Origin: Streptomyces clavifer
GTDB lineage: Bacteria; Actinomycetota; Actinomycetes; Streptomycetales; Streptomycetaceae
Assembly: GCA_014651175.1 (NCBI GenBank)
Contig: BMWJ01000003.1
Location: 310,001-374,000, forward strand
DNA length: 64,000 nt
Direction: 5' to 3'
Shown piece after piece: positions 10,986 to 19,751 of this stretch. The notes below the pieces were generated by a model. The model had not been told where the DNA came from. It did not search any database and saw nothing but the letters and a program-made list of their open reading frames with translations. Position numbers and translations under genes: made by a program. The first letter of the stretch is position 1. Each line of letters begins with the position of its first letter.

Positions 10986-12221
10986 TTGACCAAACGAAGG
11001 ATCAGGCTCATCGGACACGCAGACACGCTCATCGCCATGGGCGGCGCCTTCCTCGCCGCCGCCGTCCTCGCCCGCGTCGGCGGCCGCATCGGGCTGCCGA
11101 CCATTCCCCTCTTCATCCTGGCCGGGATCCTGCTCGGCCCCCACACTCCCGGGGTCGTCCTCGTCGAGGACCCCCACGAGCTGGAGATGCTCTCCGCGCT
11201 CGGCCTGGTGCTACTGCTCTTCTACCTGGGGCTGGAGTTCAGCCTCGACGACCTCAAGGCCGGCGGCCGCAAGATGGTGCTCGCGGGCACCGTCTATCTG
11301 ATCCTCAACGTCGGCGCCGGTCTCGGCTTCGGCCTCGTCCTGGGCTGGGGCTTCGCCGAAGCACTGGTGCTGGCCGGGGTGCTCGGCATCTCGTCCTCCG
11401 CGATCGTCACCAAGATCCTGGTCGACCTGAAACGCCTCGAGAGCCCCGAGACGAAGACGATTCTCGGCATCATCGTCGTGGACGACGTCTTCCTGGCCCT
11501 CTACCTGGCCGCCCTCCAGCCGATCCTGTCCAAAGCGGACGGTATGGGCGCGGCCCTGCTGGACGGCGCCAAAGCGTTCGGCTTCCTGCTGCTGCTCGCC
11601 CTCGTCGCCCGCTTCGGCACCAAGGTCATCAGCTGGCTGATGAACACCCGGGACGACGAGCTCCTCGTCATCTCCTTCCTCGGTGCCGCGGTCTTCGTCG
11701 CAGGCATCTCCGACCTGTTCGGCGTCGCGGACGCGATCGGCGCCTTCATGGTCGGCCTGATGCTCGGCGGCACGACCTCGGGGGATCGCATCCGCGCGCT
11801 GGTCCACCCGCTCCGGGACGCCTTCGGCGCGATCTTCTTCTTCGCGTTCGGACTGTCCATCAACCCGGGGGACCTGCCGAGCGTGATGTGGCCGGTGCTG
11901 GCCGCCGTGGTGCTCACCATCGCGATGAACATGCTCTCCGGCATCTTCTCCGCACGGGTCTACGGCTTCGGCTCCCTGCAAGCGGCGAACATCTCCACGA
12001 CGCTGACGGCCCGGGGCGAGTTCGCCCTGATCCTCGCCACGATGGCGGCGGGCGCGGGGCTGGACGAACGGCTCTCCCCGTTCATCGCCGGATACGTGCT
12101 CGTCCTCGCGGTCCTCGCACCGCTGGCCGCCGGACGATCGCACTGGCTCGCCCGGATCCTGCCCGTGGGGCGGGACAAGGACAAGGATCCGGACCAGGAG
12201 AAGATCTCGGTCCCGGCGTGA
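10986..12221 (+). CDS. Cation/proton antiporter, CPA2 (KefB-like) membrane domain
   Basis: A 411-residue membrane protein of about 12 helices. PLFILAGILLGPHTPG, GLEFSLDDL, the domain core GISSSAIVTKIL, VVDDVFLALYLAAL (the Asp pair expected for ion binding) and TARGEFALILA are hallmarks of the CPA2 Na+(K+)/H+ exchangers. The C-tail is short and charged and has no RCK/TrkA-N domain, so nucleotide gating like KefB is unlikely. The start is a TTG at 10986 without a clear ribosome site; an ATG at 11037 (394 residues) is the alternative. It is divergent from the HD hydrolase with a 100-bp shared upstream region. Confidence 0.85.
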   Translation: MTKRRIRLIGHADTLIAMGGAFLAAAVLARVGGRIGLPTIPLFILAGILLGPHTPGVVLVEDPHELEMLSALGLVLLLFYLGLEFSLDDLKAGGRKMVLAGTVYLILNVGAGLGFGLVLGWGFAEALVLAGVLGISSSAIVTKILVDLKRLESPETKTILGIIVVDDVFLALYLAALQPILSKADGMGAALLDGAKAFGFLLLLALVARFGTKVISWLMNTRDDELLVISFLGAAVFVAGISDLFGVADAIGAFMVGLMLGGTTSGDRIRALVHPLRDAFGAIFFFAFGLSINPGDLPSVMWPVLAAVVLTIAMNMLSGIFSARVYGFGSLQAANISTTLTARGEFALILATMAAGAGLDERLSPFIAGYVLVLAVLAPLAAGRSHWLARILPVGRDKDKDPDQEKISVPA

Positions 12222-12229
12222 GGCCCGGC

Positions 12230-12259
12230 TCGGGTACGGGGCTGCCGTCCCGTACCCGA
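12230..12259. terminator. Hairpin terminator after the antiporter
   Basis: An 11-bp inverted repeat (TCGGGTACGGG/CCCGTACCCGA, 12230-12240 and 12249-12259) with an 8-nt loop, 9 bp after the antiporter stop and ahead of the convergent phosphatase. Confidence 0.7.
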
Positions 12260-12336
12260 TACCGGGAGTCCTCACGTACGAGTGACGCGGGGGACCTGAT
12301 GTGACGCCCGTACCGTTTGGGTCGGTTTCGGGTGGT

Positions 12337-13482
12337 TCAGGGGCGGCGGGACAACAGCAGCAGCGCACGGTCGTCGTTGACGTCCTTCGCGCATGCCTCG
12401 ATGAGGTGCCAGGCCGCACCCTCGAAGCCCGTGGTGACATAGCGGTCGGCTTCGCCGGTGAGCCGGTCGATGCCCTCGGCCATGTCCCGGTCGGACGTCT
12501 CCACCAGCCCGTCCGTGAAGAGCATCAGCACGTCGCCCGGCGCCAACGAGCCCTTCACCGCGTCGAACTGCGCCCCGTCGTAGACACCGAGCAGCGGCCC
12601 CTCGGCGGCCTTCTCCTCCCACTGACCGCTACCGGCGTGGAGCTGCAGGGCAGGCGGGTGGCCCGCCGAGAGCAGCTCGTAGTCACCGGAATCCAGGTCC
12701 AGGACGAGATGGATGGATGTGGCGAAGCCCTCGTCCCAGTCCTGGCGCAGCAGATAGCCGTTGGCCGCGGGGAGGAAGCCGTGCGGGGGCAGTGAGCCCA
12801 GGAGTCCGCCGAAGGCGCCGGAGAGGAGCAGGGCACGGGATCCCGCGTCCATGCCCTTGCCCGAGACATCGGTGAGCACGACTTCCAGGGTGCGCCCGCC
12901 GTTGGTGCGGGCCGCGACGACGAAGTCACCGGAGAAGGACTGGCCGCCCGCCGGACGGAGGGCCATCTCCCGGTGCCAGCCCTGGGGCAGCAGCGGCAGG
13001 GCGCTCTGGACCCGGATCCGCTCGCGCAGGTCGAAGAGCATCGTGCCACCGCGCCGCCACGGCACCCCGACCCTCGCCCGGAACTGGGCGAGGACCAGCC
13101 CGAAGAAGCCGCAGGCGGCGACGACCAGGACGGTGCCGGGCGTGACCCGGGCCGGCCCTTCCGCGTAGGGGCCCAGCGCGATGGACTCCACGATCAGGGC
13201 GGCGGCGGCGGTCGCGTAGAGGCTCAGCAGACTGGCCGGCCGCAGAAGCAGACCGCCCGCGACGATCGGCAGGGCCAGCGCGGTGGGTGAGCACCAGACC
13301 GGGTTGATCAGGGTGGTGCAGGTGATCACGGGAATGATGATCAGCAGGCCGGCAAGCGCTATCCAGTCGGACCCGTCACCGCGGAAGTAGTCGACCCCGG
13401 ACCTGCGCAGCGTGATGCGCGCCCGGTGCATCGATCTTCGCCACCGGGCCGGGAACGCGTCTACTCCTCCGCGACGGGCCAT
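12337..13482 (-). CDS. Membrane-anchored PP2C-type (SpoIIE domain) serine/threonine phosphatase
   Basis: A 381-residue protein. The N-terminal third has several hydrophobic helices (WIALAGLLIIIPVIT, ALALPIVAGGLLL, GTVLVVAACGFFGLVLA), followed by a short linker and a SpoIIE-type PPM domain. Motifs include SFSGDFVVA, LTDVSGKGMDAGSRA, LLSAGHPPAL, GVYDGAQF, LFTDGLVET and a final DDRALLLL. The acidic residues for metal binding are present in the TDVSGKG and FTDG blocks. Such enzymes usually dephosphorylate anti-anti-sigma factors. The ATG at 13482 follows TAGGG; a longer frame reaches 13587. No sigma-regulator partner is adjacent. Confidence 0.85.
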   Translation of the reverse strand: MARRGGVDAFPARWRRSMHRARITLRRSGVDYFRGDGSDWIALAGLLIIIPVITCTTLINPVWCSPTALALPIVAGGLLLRPASLLSLYATAAAALIVESIALGPYAEGPARVTPGTVLVVAACGFFGLVLAQFRARVGVPWRRGGTMLFDLRERIRVQSALPLLPQGWHREMALRPAGGQSFSGDFVVAARTNGGRTLEVVLTDVSGKGMDAGSRALLLSGAFGGLLGSLPPHGFLPAANGYLLRQDWDEGFATSIHLVLDLDSGDYELLSAGHPPALQLHAGSGQWEEKAAEGPLLGVYDGAQFDAVKGSLAPGDVLMLFTDGLVETSDRDMAEGIDRLTGEADRYVTTGFEGAAWHLIEACAKDVNDDRALLLLSRRP

Positions 13483-13788
13483 TGTCGGGACCCTATCCAC
13501 CCGACGGCCTCCGGTGCAGGGGGACCCCTGTGACCATGTGTTCGAAATTGGGTCACTCTTATGACTTACCCTCGGTAGCCACGGCATGTGACGACGGAAT
13601 CGTTCACGATCCCCCTCCCCGGGCGGGCCCGCCGCAGGACGACGACGAGGTCTGGTAGACGTCCGGCCCGGTGCCGGACGGACCGGCGGAACAGGGCGGG
13701 GCAGGGGCGGACCGTACGGGCGGCGGCCTGCGCACCGGCACCGCCGATGCGGGGTCCGCGGAAGACGTGCCGGGCGGCCCGCCGGAGG
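13483..13788. other. 306-bp intergenic region between phosphatase and nei
   Basis: Both flanking genes are on the minus strand. The part next to 13482 (13540-13585) is less GC-rich and may hold the phosphatase promoter. Open frames run through it on both strands but have no ribosome site and biased composition; I see no gene or convincing hairpin. Confidence 0.4.
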
Positions 13789-14598
13789 TCAGGCCCGCTG
13801 GCAGGTGGGGCACCAGAAGAGGTTCCGGGCCGCGAGGTCCGCCGTACGGATCCCGGTACCGCAGATGTGGCAGGCCTGGCGGGCCCGGCGGTAGACGTAG
13901 ACCTCGCCGCCGTGGTCGTCGACCCGCGGTGGACGGCCCATCACCTCGGGCAGGTGCTCCGGGCGGACGGTGTCGATCCGGTTGTTCCGCACGCCCTCGC
14001 GCATCAGCGCACGGAGGTCGGCCCAGATCGCGTCCCACTCCCCGCGCGTCAGATCCCTGCCGAGGCGGTACGGGTCGATGCCGTGCCGGAAGAGGACTTC
14101 CGCGCGGTAGACGTTGCCCACGCCCGAGACGACCTTCTGGTCCATCAGCAGGGCGGCCACCGTGACGCGGCTGCGGGAGATCCGCTGCCAGGACCGCTCG
14201 CCGCCCTCGTCATCGCGCAGCGGGTCCGGCCCGAGCCGCTCGTGTATCGCCCGCTTCTCGGGGCCGGTGATCAGCGCACAGGTGGTGGGCCCGCGCAGGT
14301 CGGCGTGGTGGGCAGCGTTGACGAGACGGAGCCGGACCGTGTCGGTGGGCGGCGGCGCGGGCACCGTACCGAAGCCGAGCTTGCCGAACAGGCCCAGGTG
14401 GATGTGGACCCAGGCCGATCCCTCGAAGCCCAGGAAGAGGTGCTTGCCGTGCGCGTCGACGCCGGTGAAGGTCCGGCCGTCCAGCAGTGCCGCACTGTCG
14501 GCGAACTTGCCCTGTGGGCTGCTCACCCGCACCGGACCGCCGGCGAACCGCTCGCGGTGGTCCGCGGCGAGACGGTGGATCGTATGCCCTTCGGGCAC
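13789..14598 (-). CDS. nei: Endonuclease VIII-type DNA glycosylase (Fpg/Nei family)
   Basis: Bifunctional base-excision repair glycosylase/AP lyase for oxidised bases. The 269-residue protein begins (M)PEGHTIHRLA, with catalytic Pro2 and Glu3. LLMDQKVVSGVGNVYRAE is the helix-two-turn-helix, and CHICGTGIRTADLAARNLFW followed by CPTC forms the C-terminal zinc finger. It resembles mycobacterial Nei1 throughout. The GTG at 14598 follows GAGGAG with good spacing. It lies 92 bp downstream of rpiB on the same strand and is probably co-transcribed. Confidence 0.93.
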   Translation of the reverse strand: MPEGHTIHRLAADHRERFAGGPVRVSSPQGKFADSAALLDGRTFTGVDAHGKHLFLGFEGSAWVHIHLGLFGKLGFGTVPAPPPTDTVRLRLVNAAHHADLRGPTTCALITGPEKRAIHERLGPDPLRDDEGGERSWQRISRSRVTVAALLMDQKVVSGVGNVYRAEVLFRHGIDPYRLGRDLTRGEWDAIWADLRALMREGVRNNRIDTVRPEHLPEVMGRPPRVDDHGGEVYVYRRARQACHICGTGIRTADLAARNLFWCPTCQRA

Positions 14599-14690
14599 GG
14601 CGGAACTCCTCGGTGAACCGACCGTGCCGCCGGGCGGACCCGGCGGCACGCGCATGCGGGTGGTGCGGGAAGGCAGGCGGTGCGGGCGGT

Positions 14691-15179
14691 TCAGCCCTGC
14701 TGCGGGTGGTGGGCCGGGATCGGGGGGAGGTCGCCCGTGCTCTCGTAGGCCGACAGCATCTCGATGCGGCGGGTGTGCCGCTCCTCGCCCGAGTACGGGG
14801 TGTCCAGGAAGATCTCGACGAACCTGGTGCACTCCTCCAGCGTGTGCATCCGGCCGCCGATGGCCACCACGTTGGCGTCGTTGTGCTCGCGGCCGAGCGC
14901 GGCCGTCTGCTCGCTCCAGGCGAGTGCGGCACGGACACCCTTGACCTTGTTCGCGGCGATCTGCTCGCCGTTCCCCGAACCGCCGATGACGATGCCGAGG
15001 CTGCCCTTGTCCGAGGCCGTCCCCTCCGCGGCACGGAGGCAGAACGGCGGGTAGTCGTCCTGGGCGTCATAGATGTGGGGACCGCAGTCGACGGCCTCGT
15101 GGCCGTGGGCCGTGAGCCACGCGACTAGGTGGTTCTTCAGTTCGTAGCCAGCATGATCGGAGCCGAGGTACACGCGCAT
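14691..15179 (-). CDS. rpiB: Ribose-5-phosphate isomerase B
   Basis: Interconverts ribose 5-phosphate and ribulose 5-phosphate in the pentose phosphate pathway. It has 162 residues. MRVYLGSDHAGYELK is the family start and GGSGNGEQIAANKVKG carries the catalytic Glu of the actinobacterial (Mycobacterium) type, which lacks the active-site Cys of the E. coli enzyme. WSEQTAALGREHNDANVVAI and GGRMHTLEE complete the signature. It leads a minus-strand pair with nei. Confidence 0.95.
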   Translation of the reverse strand: MRVYLGSDHAGYELKNHLVAWLTAHGHEAVDCGPHIYDAQDDYPPFCLRAAEGTASDKGSLGIVIGGSGNGEQIAANKVKGVRAALAWSEQTAALGREHNDANVVAIGGRMHTLEECTRFVEIFLDTPYSGEERHTRRIEMLSAYESTGDLPPIPAHHPQQG

Positions 15180-15425
15180 GGTGCGAAGTGTGGCACGAAC
15201 GGGCCGGGGTAACCGTCAGCGGGGTCGGGACCCACCGGCCGGTTCCGGGGCTCCGGTCAGGGGGCCTGTGTGCAACGCCACGCGGGCAACGATCGGGTCA
15301 AAGAACCGGATGAGGGGGTTCCGCTTCTGGCGCCGCTCGGGCTTGAATGCGTGGCCTTGCCTCCGCACCACCCCCTCCGGAGGCAGGACCGACACACGTG
15401 ATCAGAAAACGTAAGGATTCGATCC

Positions 15426-16865
15426 ATGACGTCGCAGACGACGCTGGCCGAGCCGGGCCAACAGCCCGGCGAGCCGGGTAAGCCGAACTCCCCGGACGGG
15501 CTCCAGGCCGGCCTGAAGAACCGTCACCTTTCGATGATCGCCATCGGCGGCGTGATCGGGGCGGGCCTCTTCGTCGGCTCCGGAGCAGGCATCGCCGCGG
15601 CGGGGCCGGCCATTCTCCTGTCGTACGCGCTGGTCGGCCTCATGGTCGTCTTCGTCATGCGGATGCTCGGCGAGATGGCTGTCGCCCGGCCGAGCTCCGG
15701 CTCCTTCTCCGCATACGCGGACCAGGCCCTGGGCCGCTGGGCCGGCTTCTCGATCGGCTGGCTGTACTGGTTCTTCTGGGTCGTGGTGCTCGCCGTCGAG
15801 GCCACGGCGGGTGCCAAGATCCTGGAGGGCTGGATCCCGGGCGTACCGCAGTGGGGCTGGGCCCTGATCGTCATGGTGGTGCTGACGGCGACCAATCTGG
15901 TCTCGGTGGGTTCGTACGGTGAGTTCGAGTTCTGGTTCGCCGGGATCAAGGTCGTGGCCATCGGCGCCTTCGTCGTCGTCGGCCTGCTCGCCGTCTTCGG
16001 CCTTCTCCCCGGCTCGGACAATGCCGGATCGGGGCTGGCCCATCTCACGGACACCGGCGGGTTCTTCCCGGAAGGGCCGGGAGCCATCCTCACGGGTGTG
16101 CTGATGGTCGTCTTCTCCTTCATGGGCAGCGAGATCGTCACCCTGGCGGCCGGTGAGTCCGAGGACCCGCAGCGCGCCGTCTCCAAGGCCACCAACAGCG
16201 TGATCTGGCGTATCGCCATCTTCTACCTGGGCTCGATCTTCGTCGTCCTGACGCTGCTGCCGTGGAACGACCCGTCGATCGTGAAAGACGGCTCGTACGT
16301 CGCCGCGCTGAACGCCATCGGCATCCCGCACGCGGGCCAGGTCATGGACGTCATCGTGCTGACGGCCGTGCTGTCCTGCCTCAACTCCGGCCTCTACACG
16401 GCCTCCCGCATGGGCTTCTCGCTCGGTCGGCGGGGGGACGCGCCGAAGGCCTTCGCCCGGGTGAACCGGCGGGGTGTGCCGCAGGTCGCGATCCTCTCGT
16501 CCGTCGTGTTCGGCTTCGTGGCGGTCTTCTTCAACTACCAGTGGCCGGATACGGTGTTCCAGTTCCTGCTGAACTCCTCCGGCGCGGTGGCCCTGTTCGT
16601 GTGGCTGGTCATCTGTTTCACCCAGCTGCGGATGCGCGGCATCATCCTGCGCGAGTCGCCCGAGAAGCTGGTCGTGCGGATGTGGCTCTTCCCGTACCTG
16701 ACCTGGGCGACGATCGCGATGATCTCGTTCGTGCTGGTCTACATGCTGACCGACGACTCCGGGCGCGAGCAGGTGCTGCTCTCGCTGCTGGTCGCGGCAC
16801 TGGTGGTGGCCGTCTCGCTGGTGCGTGAGGCGCGCGGCCGCAAGGCATCGGCCCCGGTCGAGTGA
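15426..16865 (+). CDS. Amino acid permease, APC superfamily (GABA-permease-like), copy 1
   Basis: A 479-residue, 12-TM proton-coupled amino acid transporter. After a 30-residue Gln/Pro-rich tail come GLKNRHLSMIAIGGVIGAGL and FVGSGAGI, the TM1 signature of amino-acid/polyamine/organocation permeases. YGEFEFWFAGIKV (TM5), PDTVFQFLLNSSGA and ESPEKLVVRMWLFP are shared with the two paralogues at 18113 and 19752. The ATG at 15426 follows AAGGA. Its closest named relatives are GABA, aromatic or proline permeases; the substrate is unknown. It is transcribed alone. Confidence 0.88.
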   Translation: MTSQTTLAEPGQQPGEPGKPNSPDGLQAGLKNRHLSMIAIGGVIGAGLFVGSGAGIAAAGPAILLSYALVGLMVVFVMRMLGEMAVARPSSGSFSAYADQALGRWAGFSIGWLYWFFWVVVLAVEATAGAKILEGWIPGVPQWGWALIVMVVLTATNLVSVGSYGEFEFWFAGIKVVAIGAFVVVGLLAVFGLLPGSDNAGSGLAHLTDTGGFFPEGPGAILTGVLMVVFSFMGSEIVTLAAGESEDPQRAVSKATNSVIWRIAIFYLGSIFVVLTLLPWNDPSIVKDGSYVAALNAIGIPHAGQVMDVIVLTAVLSCLNSGLYTASRMGFSLGRRGDAPKAFARVNRRGVPQVAILSSVVFGFVAVFFNYQWPDTVFQFLLNSSGAVALFVWLVICFTQLRMRGIILRESPEKLVVRMWLFPYLTWATIAMISFVLVYMLTDDSGREQVLLSLLVAALVVAVSLVREARGRKASAPVE

Positions 16866-17248
16866 CCGCGGCGCATACCTGACGGCAGGTGTCGGACACG
16901 GCCGGGAGGCTCTCCCCCGCCGAGCGATCGAGCGACGAGCGATCCGGCGAGTGGAGGGCCTGCTCGTGCCCGGCGCGTCTGTGCCCGGCGCCCCCGTGTC
17001 CGACGCCCTCACCGGTTTCCGGACCGGCTGCACCTCGCCCCGGCCGTCCTGGTGGACGCCGCCGGGGCGGCCGTCGTACGGGCGGCCGACGTACGGGCCG
17101 TCGTGCGTAGGCCGTGGGCCGTCGTCCGGACCTCCCGTCCGGCGGCGGGGAACGCGTGGAGGGCTTGCACGGCCCGGGACGCGCGAGAGGCTCGCCGGTC
17201 TGGTGTCGCGTCGCGACCCGGCGAGCCTCTTCGGTGGCGCCTACGGCA
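16866..17248. other. 383-bp convergent intergenic region
   Basis: It lies between permease copy 1 and bioY. It contains GC-rich imperfect repeats such as GTACGGGC and GGCCGTCG units around 17050-17150, and a terminator at 17186-17230. The open frames here have no ribosome site or family resemblance. I see no gene. Confidence 0.4.
17186..17230. terminator. Hairpin terminator downstream of bioY
   Basis: A 13-bp perfect inverted repeat AGAGGCTCGCCGG/CCGGCGAGCCTCT (17186-17198 and 17218-17230), 18 bp past the bioY stop codon, with a 19-nt loop. Confidence 0.75.
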
Positions 17249-17845
17249 TCAGCCGCGACGCCCGATGAGCTTCCAGGAAGCGGGGAGCGCGCCCATCGCC
17301 AGCGCGGCCTTGAGCGCGTCCCCGATCAGGAACGGCACCAGACCGGCCGCGACGGCGGCACTCAGCGACATCCCGGTGGAGAGCGCGAGGTACGGCACGC
17401 CGACCGCGTAGATGATCACGGAGCCGACGGCCATCGTCCCCGCGGTCCGCAGGACGGAGCGGTCGCCGCCGCGCCGGGCGAGGCCGCCGACGACCGTGGC
17501 GGCGAGCAGCATGCCCAGGACGTAGCCGAACGAGGCGCCGCCCGCGCCGGAGCTGCCCTCGGAGAACCACGGCACACCGGCCATGCCGACGAGCGCGTAC
17601 AGGGCGAGGGAGAGGAAGCCGCGACGGGCGCCGAGCGCGGTGCCGATGAGCAGCGCGGCGAAGGTCTGGCCGGTGACGGGCACCGGGGAGCCGGGCACGG
17701 GTACGGCGATCTGGGCCGCGATGCCGGTGAGCGCGGCGCCACCGACGACCAGGGCCGTGTCCACGGCGTAGCGGTGCCGGGCGGCGGCGGGCAGCAGGTC
17801 GGCGAGGACCACTCCGGAACGGATGGGGGCGGCAGCAGTGCTCAT
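17249..17845 (-). CDS. bioY: Biotin transporter BioY (S component)
   Basis: A 198-residue membrane protein of six helices that binds biotin, acting alone or with an ECF module. PVPVTGQTFAALLIGTALG is the BioY signature, followed by RRGFLSLALYALVGMAGVPW and GASFGYVLGMLLAA. The ATG at 17845 follows CGGAG. No ECF ATPase or T component is adjacent, so it is either a solo BioY or uses shared components. A 10-bp inverted repeat lies 43-87 bp upstream of its start. Confidence 0.92.
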   Translation of the reverse strand: MSTAAAPIRSGVVLADLLPAAARHRYAVDTALVVGGAALTGIAAQIAVPVPGSPVPVTGQTFAALLIGTALGARRGFLSLALYALVGMAGVPWFSEGSSGAGGASFGYVLGMLLAATVVGGLARRGGDRSVLRTAGTMAVGSVIIYAVGVPYLALSTGMSLSAAVAAGLVPFLIGDALKAALAMGALPASWKLIGRRG

Positions 17846-17887
17846 CGGGACTCCGCGGGTGAGGGCAGCAGGACGGGTGGGGACGGA

Positions 17888-17932
17888 CTGATGGTGACGT
17901 TAGCCGACGGAATATCGCTCGATCACCATCAG
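17888..17932. repeat. Inverted repeat upstream of bioY
   Basis: CTGATGGTGA (17888-17897) and TCACCATCAG (17923-17932) are perfect inverted copies 25 bp apart, centred about 65 bp before the bioY start. It could be a regulator site or a leader hairpin; it is not a motif I recognise as BioQ or BirA. Confidence 0.5.
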
Positions 17933-18112
17933 CCGCCCACAAAGCGGCGGTTGAGGGATTAGTGGGGTTCACACAAAGGGCATGGTGCAATCACTCATCG
18001 GCGTGATGCTGGTCACGGTGGTGAGGGTGGGGGCGGCTCTCCGCATCGTAAGGGGCAGGACGGCGTGAGACTGTAGGTTCCCCATAAATGATCCGAGAGT
18101 GACCCGCAGCTC

Positions 18113-19570
18113 ATGCACGATGCGTCTTCCCCCACGCACTCCCCCGTCCCACCGGGATCCGGCCCGTCCGGATCCGGCTCGTCGGGACCCGGCCCGTCGG
18201 GGGCCCTTCCGCCCGAGCCCCTGGCGCACGGCCTCAAGCAGCGCCATCTGACGATGCTCGGGCTGGGCGGGGTGATCGGCGCCGGGCTGTTCGTCGGCTC
18301 GGGTGCCGGGATCGCGGTCGCCGGACCCGCCATCGTCGTCTCGTATCTGATCGCGGGCACGCTCGCGATGCTGGTGATGCGGATGCTCGGCGAGATGTCG
18401 GCGGCGATGCCCGCGTCCGGTTCGTTCTCCGTGCACGCGGAACGCGCCCTGGGCCGCTGGGCCGGGTTCAGTGTGGGCTGGCTCTACTGGTTCCTGCTGG
18501 TGGTGGTCCTCGCCGTGGAGGCGACGGCCGCGGCACAGATCGCCCACGCCTGGGTGCCGGCGGTGGAACCGTGGCTCTGGGTGCTGCTCTTCATGGTGGT
18601 GTTCACCGTGGCCAATCTGGCTGCCGTGAAGAACTTCGGCGAGTTCGAATTCTGGTTCGCCGCGCTGAAGGTGACCGCGATCGTGGTCTTCCTGGCGCTC
18701 GGCCTGCTGGCCGTCTTCGGGGTGCTCCCGGACACCGATCCCGTGGGACTGACGAACCTCACCGGCCAGGGCGGCTTCCTGCCGAACGGCTGGGGTGGCG
18801 TTGTCTCGGGTGTGCTCACGGTCGTGTTCGCCTTCGGCGGGCTGGAGGTGCTGACGATCGCGGCGGCGGAGACCGATGATCCGGCACGTGCGGTGGGGCG
18901 TGCGGTGCGCAGCGCGGTGGTGCGCATCCTCTTCTTCTACGTCGGTTCGATGCTGGTGATCGTGACCGTGCTGCCGTGGACCGCTCAGCGGGCGGGTCTC
19001 AGCCCGTACGTGAAGGTGCTGGACGCGATCGGGGTGCCGTCGGCCGGGCAGATCATGAACATCGTGGTGTTCGTGGCGCTGCTCTCGGCACTCAACGCCA
19101 ATCTGTACGGGTCGTCCCGGATGGTCTTCTCGCTCGCCGAACGCGGCGAGGCGCCGCGCGCACTGCTCAAGGTGTCGGGAAACGGCGCCGGCGGGGTGCC
19201 GCGGCGGGCGGTGCTGGCCTCGGTGTCCTTCGGCTTCGCCTCCGTGCTGCTCAACCTGAGGTGGCCCGACTCGGTGTTCCTCTACCTGCTCAACTCGGTC
19301 GGAGCGGTCCTGCTGTTCGTCTGGGGCCTGATCGCCGCCTCGCAGCTACGACTGCGGCGCCGGCTGGAGCGTGAGGCACCGGGCGCCCTGGCCCTGCGGA
19401 TGTGGTGCTTCCCGTATCTGACCTGGCTGACGCTGGCGGCCCTGCCGGCCGTCCTGCTGCTGATGCTCACGGACGACGCGGCCCGTCCTCAGGTGCTGTG
19501 GTCGGCGGGCGCCACCGGGCTGGTGCTGCTCGTCGCGGCGGTCCGGGAGCTGCGCGCCCGCAAGGCCTGA
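18113..19570 (+). CDS. Amino acid permease, APC superfamily, copy 2
   Basis: A 485-residue paralogue of the permeases at 15426 and 19752, with a Ser/Gly/Pro-rich N-tail (about 35 residues). LKQRHLTMLGLGGVIGAGLF opens TM1, NFGEFEFWFAALKVTAIVVF is TM5, and PDSVFLYLLNSVGAVLLFVW is near the C-terminus. It ends with a short basic tail. The ATG at 18113 lacks a good ribosome site, so the true start is uncertain. The substrate is unknown, probably a neutral or aromatic amino acid or GABA. Confidence 0.87.
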   Translation: MHDASSPTHSPVPPGSGPSGSGSSGPGPSGALPPEPLAHGLKQRHLTMLGLGGVIGAGLFVGSGAGIAVAGPAIVVSYLIAGTLAMLVMRMLGEMSAAMPASGSFSVHAERALGRWAGFSVGWLYWFLLVVVLAVEATAAAQIAHAWVPAVEPWLWVLLFMVVFTVANLAAVKNFGEFEFWFAALKVTAIVVFLALGLLAVFGVLPDTDPVGLTNLTGQGGFLPNGWGGVVSGVLTVVFAFGGLEVLTIAAAETDDPARAVGRAVRSAVVRILFFYVGSMLVIVTVLPWTAQRAGLSPYVKVLDAIGVPSAGQIMNIVVFVALLSALNANLYGSSRMVFSLAERGEAPRALLKVSGNGAGGVPRRAVLASVSFGFASVLLNLRWPDSVFLYLLNSVGAVLLFVWGLIAASQLRLRRRLEREAPGALALRMWCFPYLTWLTLAALPAVLLLMLTDDAARPQVLWSAGATGLVLLVAAVRELRARKA

Positions 19571-19751
19571 TCCGGAGGGCCGTGGTGACGTGCGTCGCCG
19601 GGACACCGCCCATGTGCACCGGCGCGGCCGTACGCGGTTGTGCACGATGTGTGAGCCTGGTGACCGTATAGCGGACATCTGTTCCCTGTGGTCGGAGCGC
19701 GTGCTCAGACTGTGGGCCGACCTCGTCCCGACCAGTGAACAGAGCCCGTCC

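Noticed and set aside
13588-13790. Small gene on either strand between the phosphatase and nei
   Set aside because: Candidate GTG frames lack ribosome sites, run on into nei antisense, and have composition unlike real proteins.
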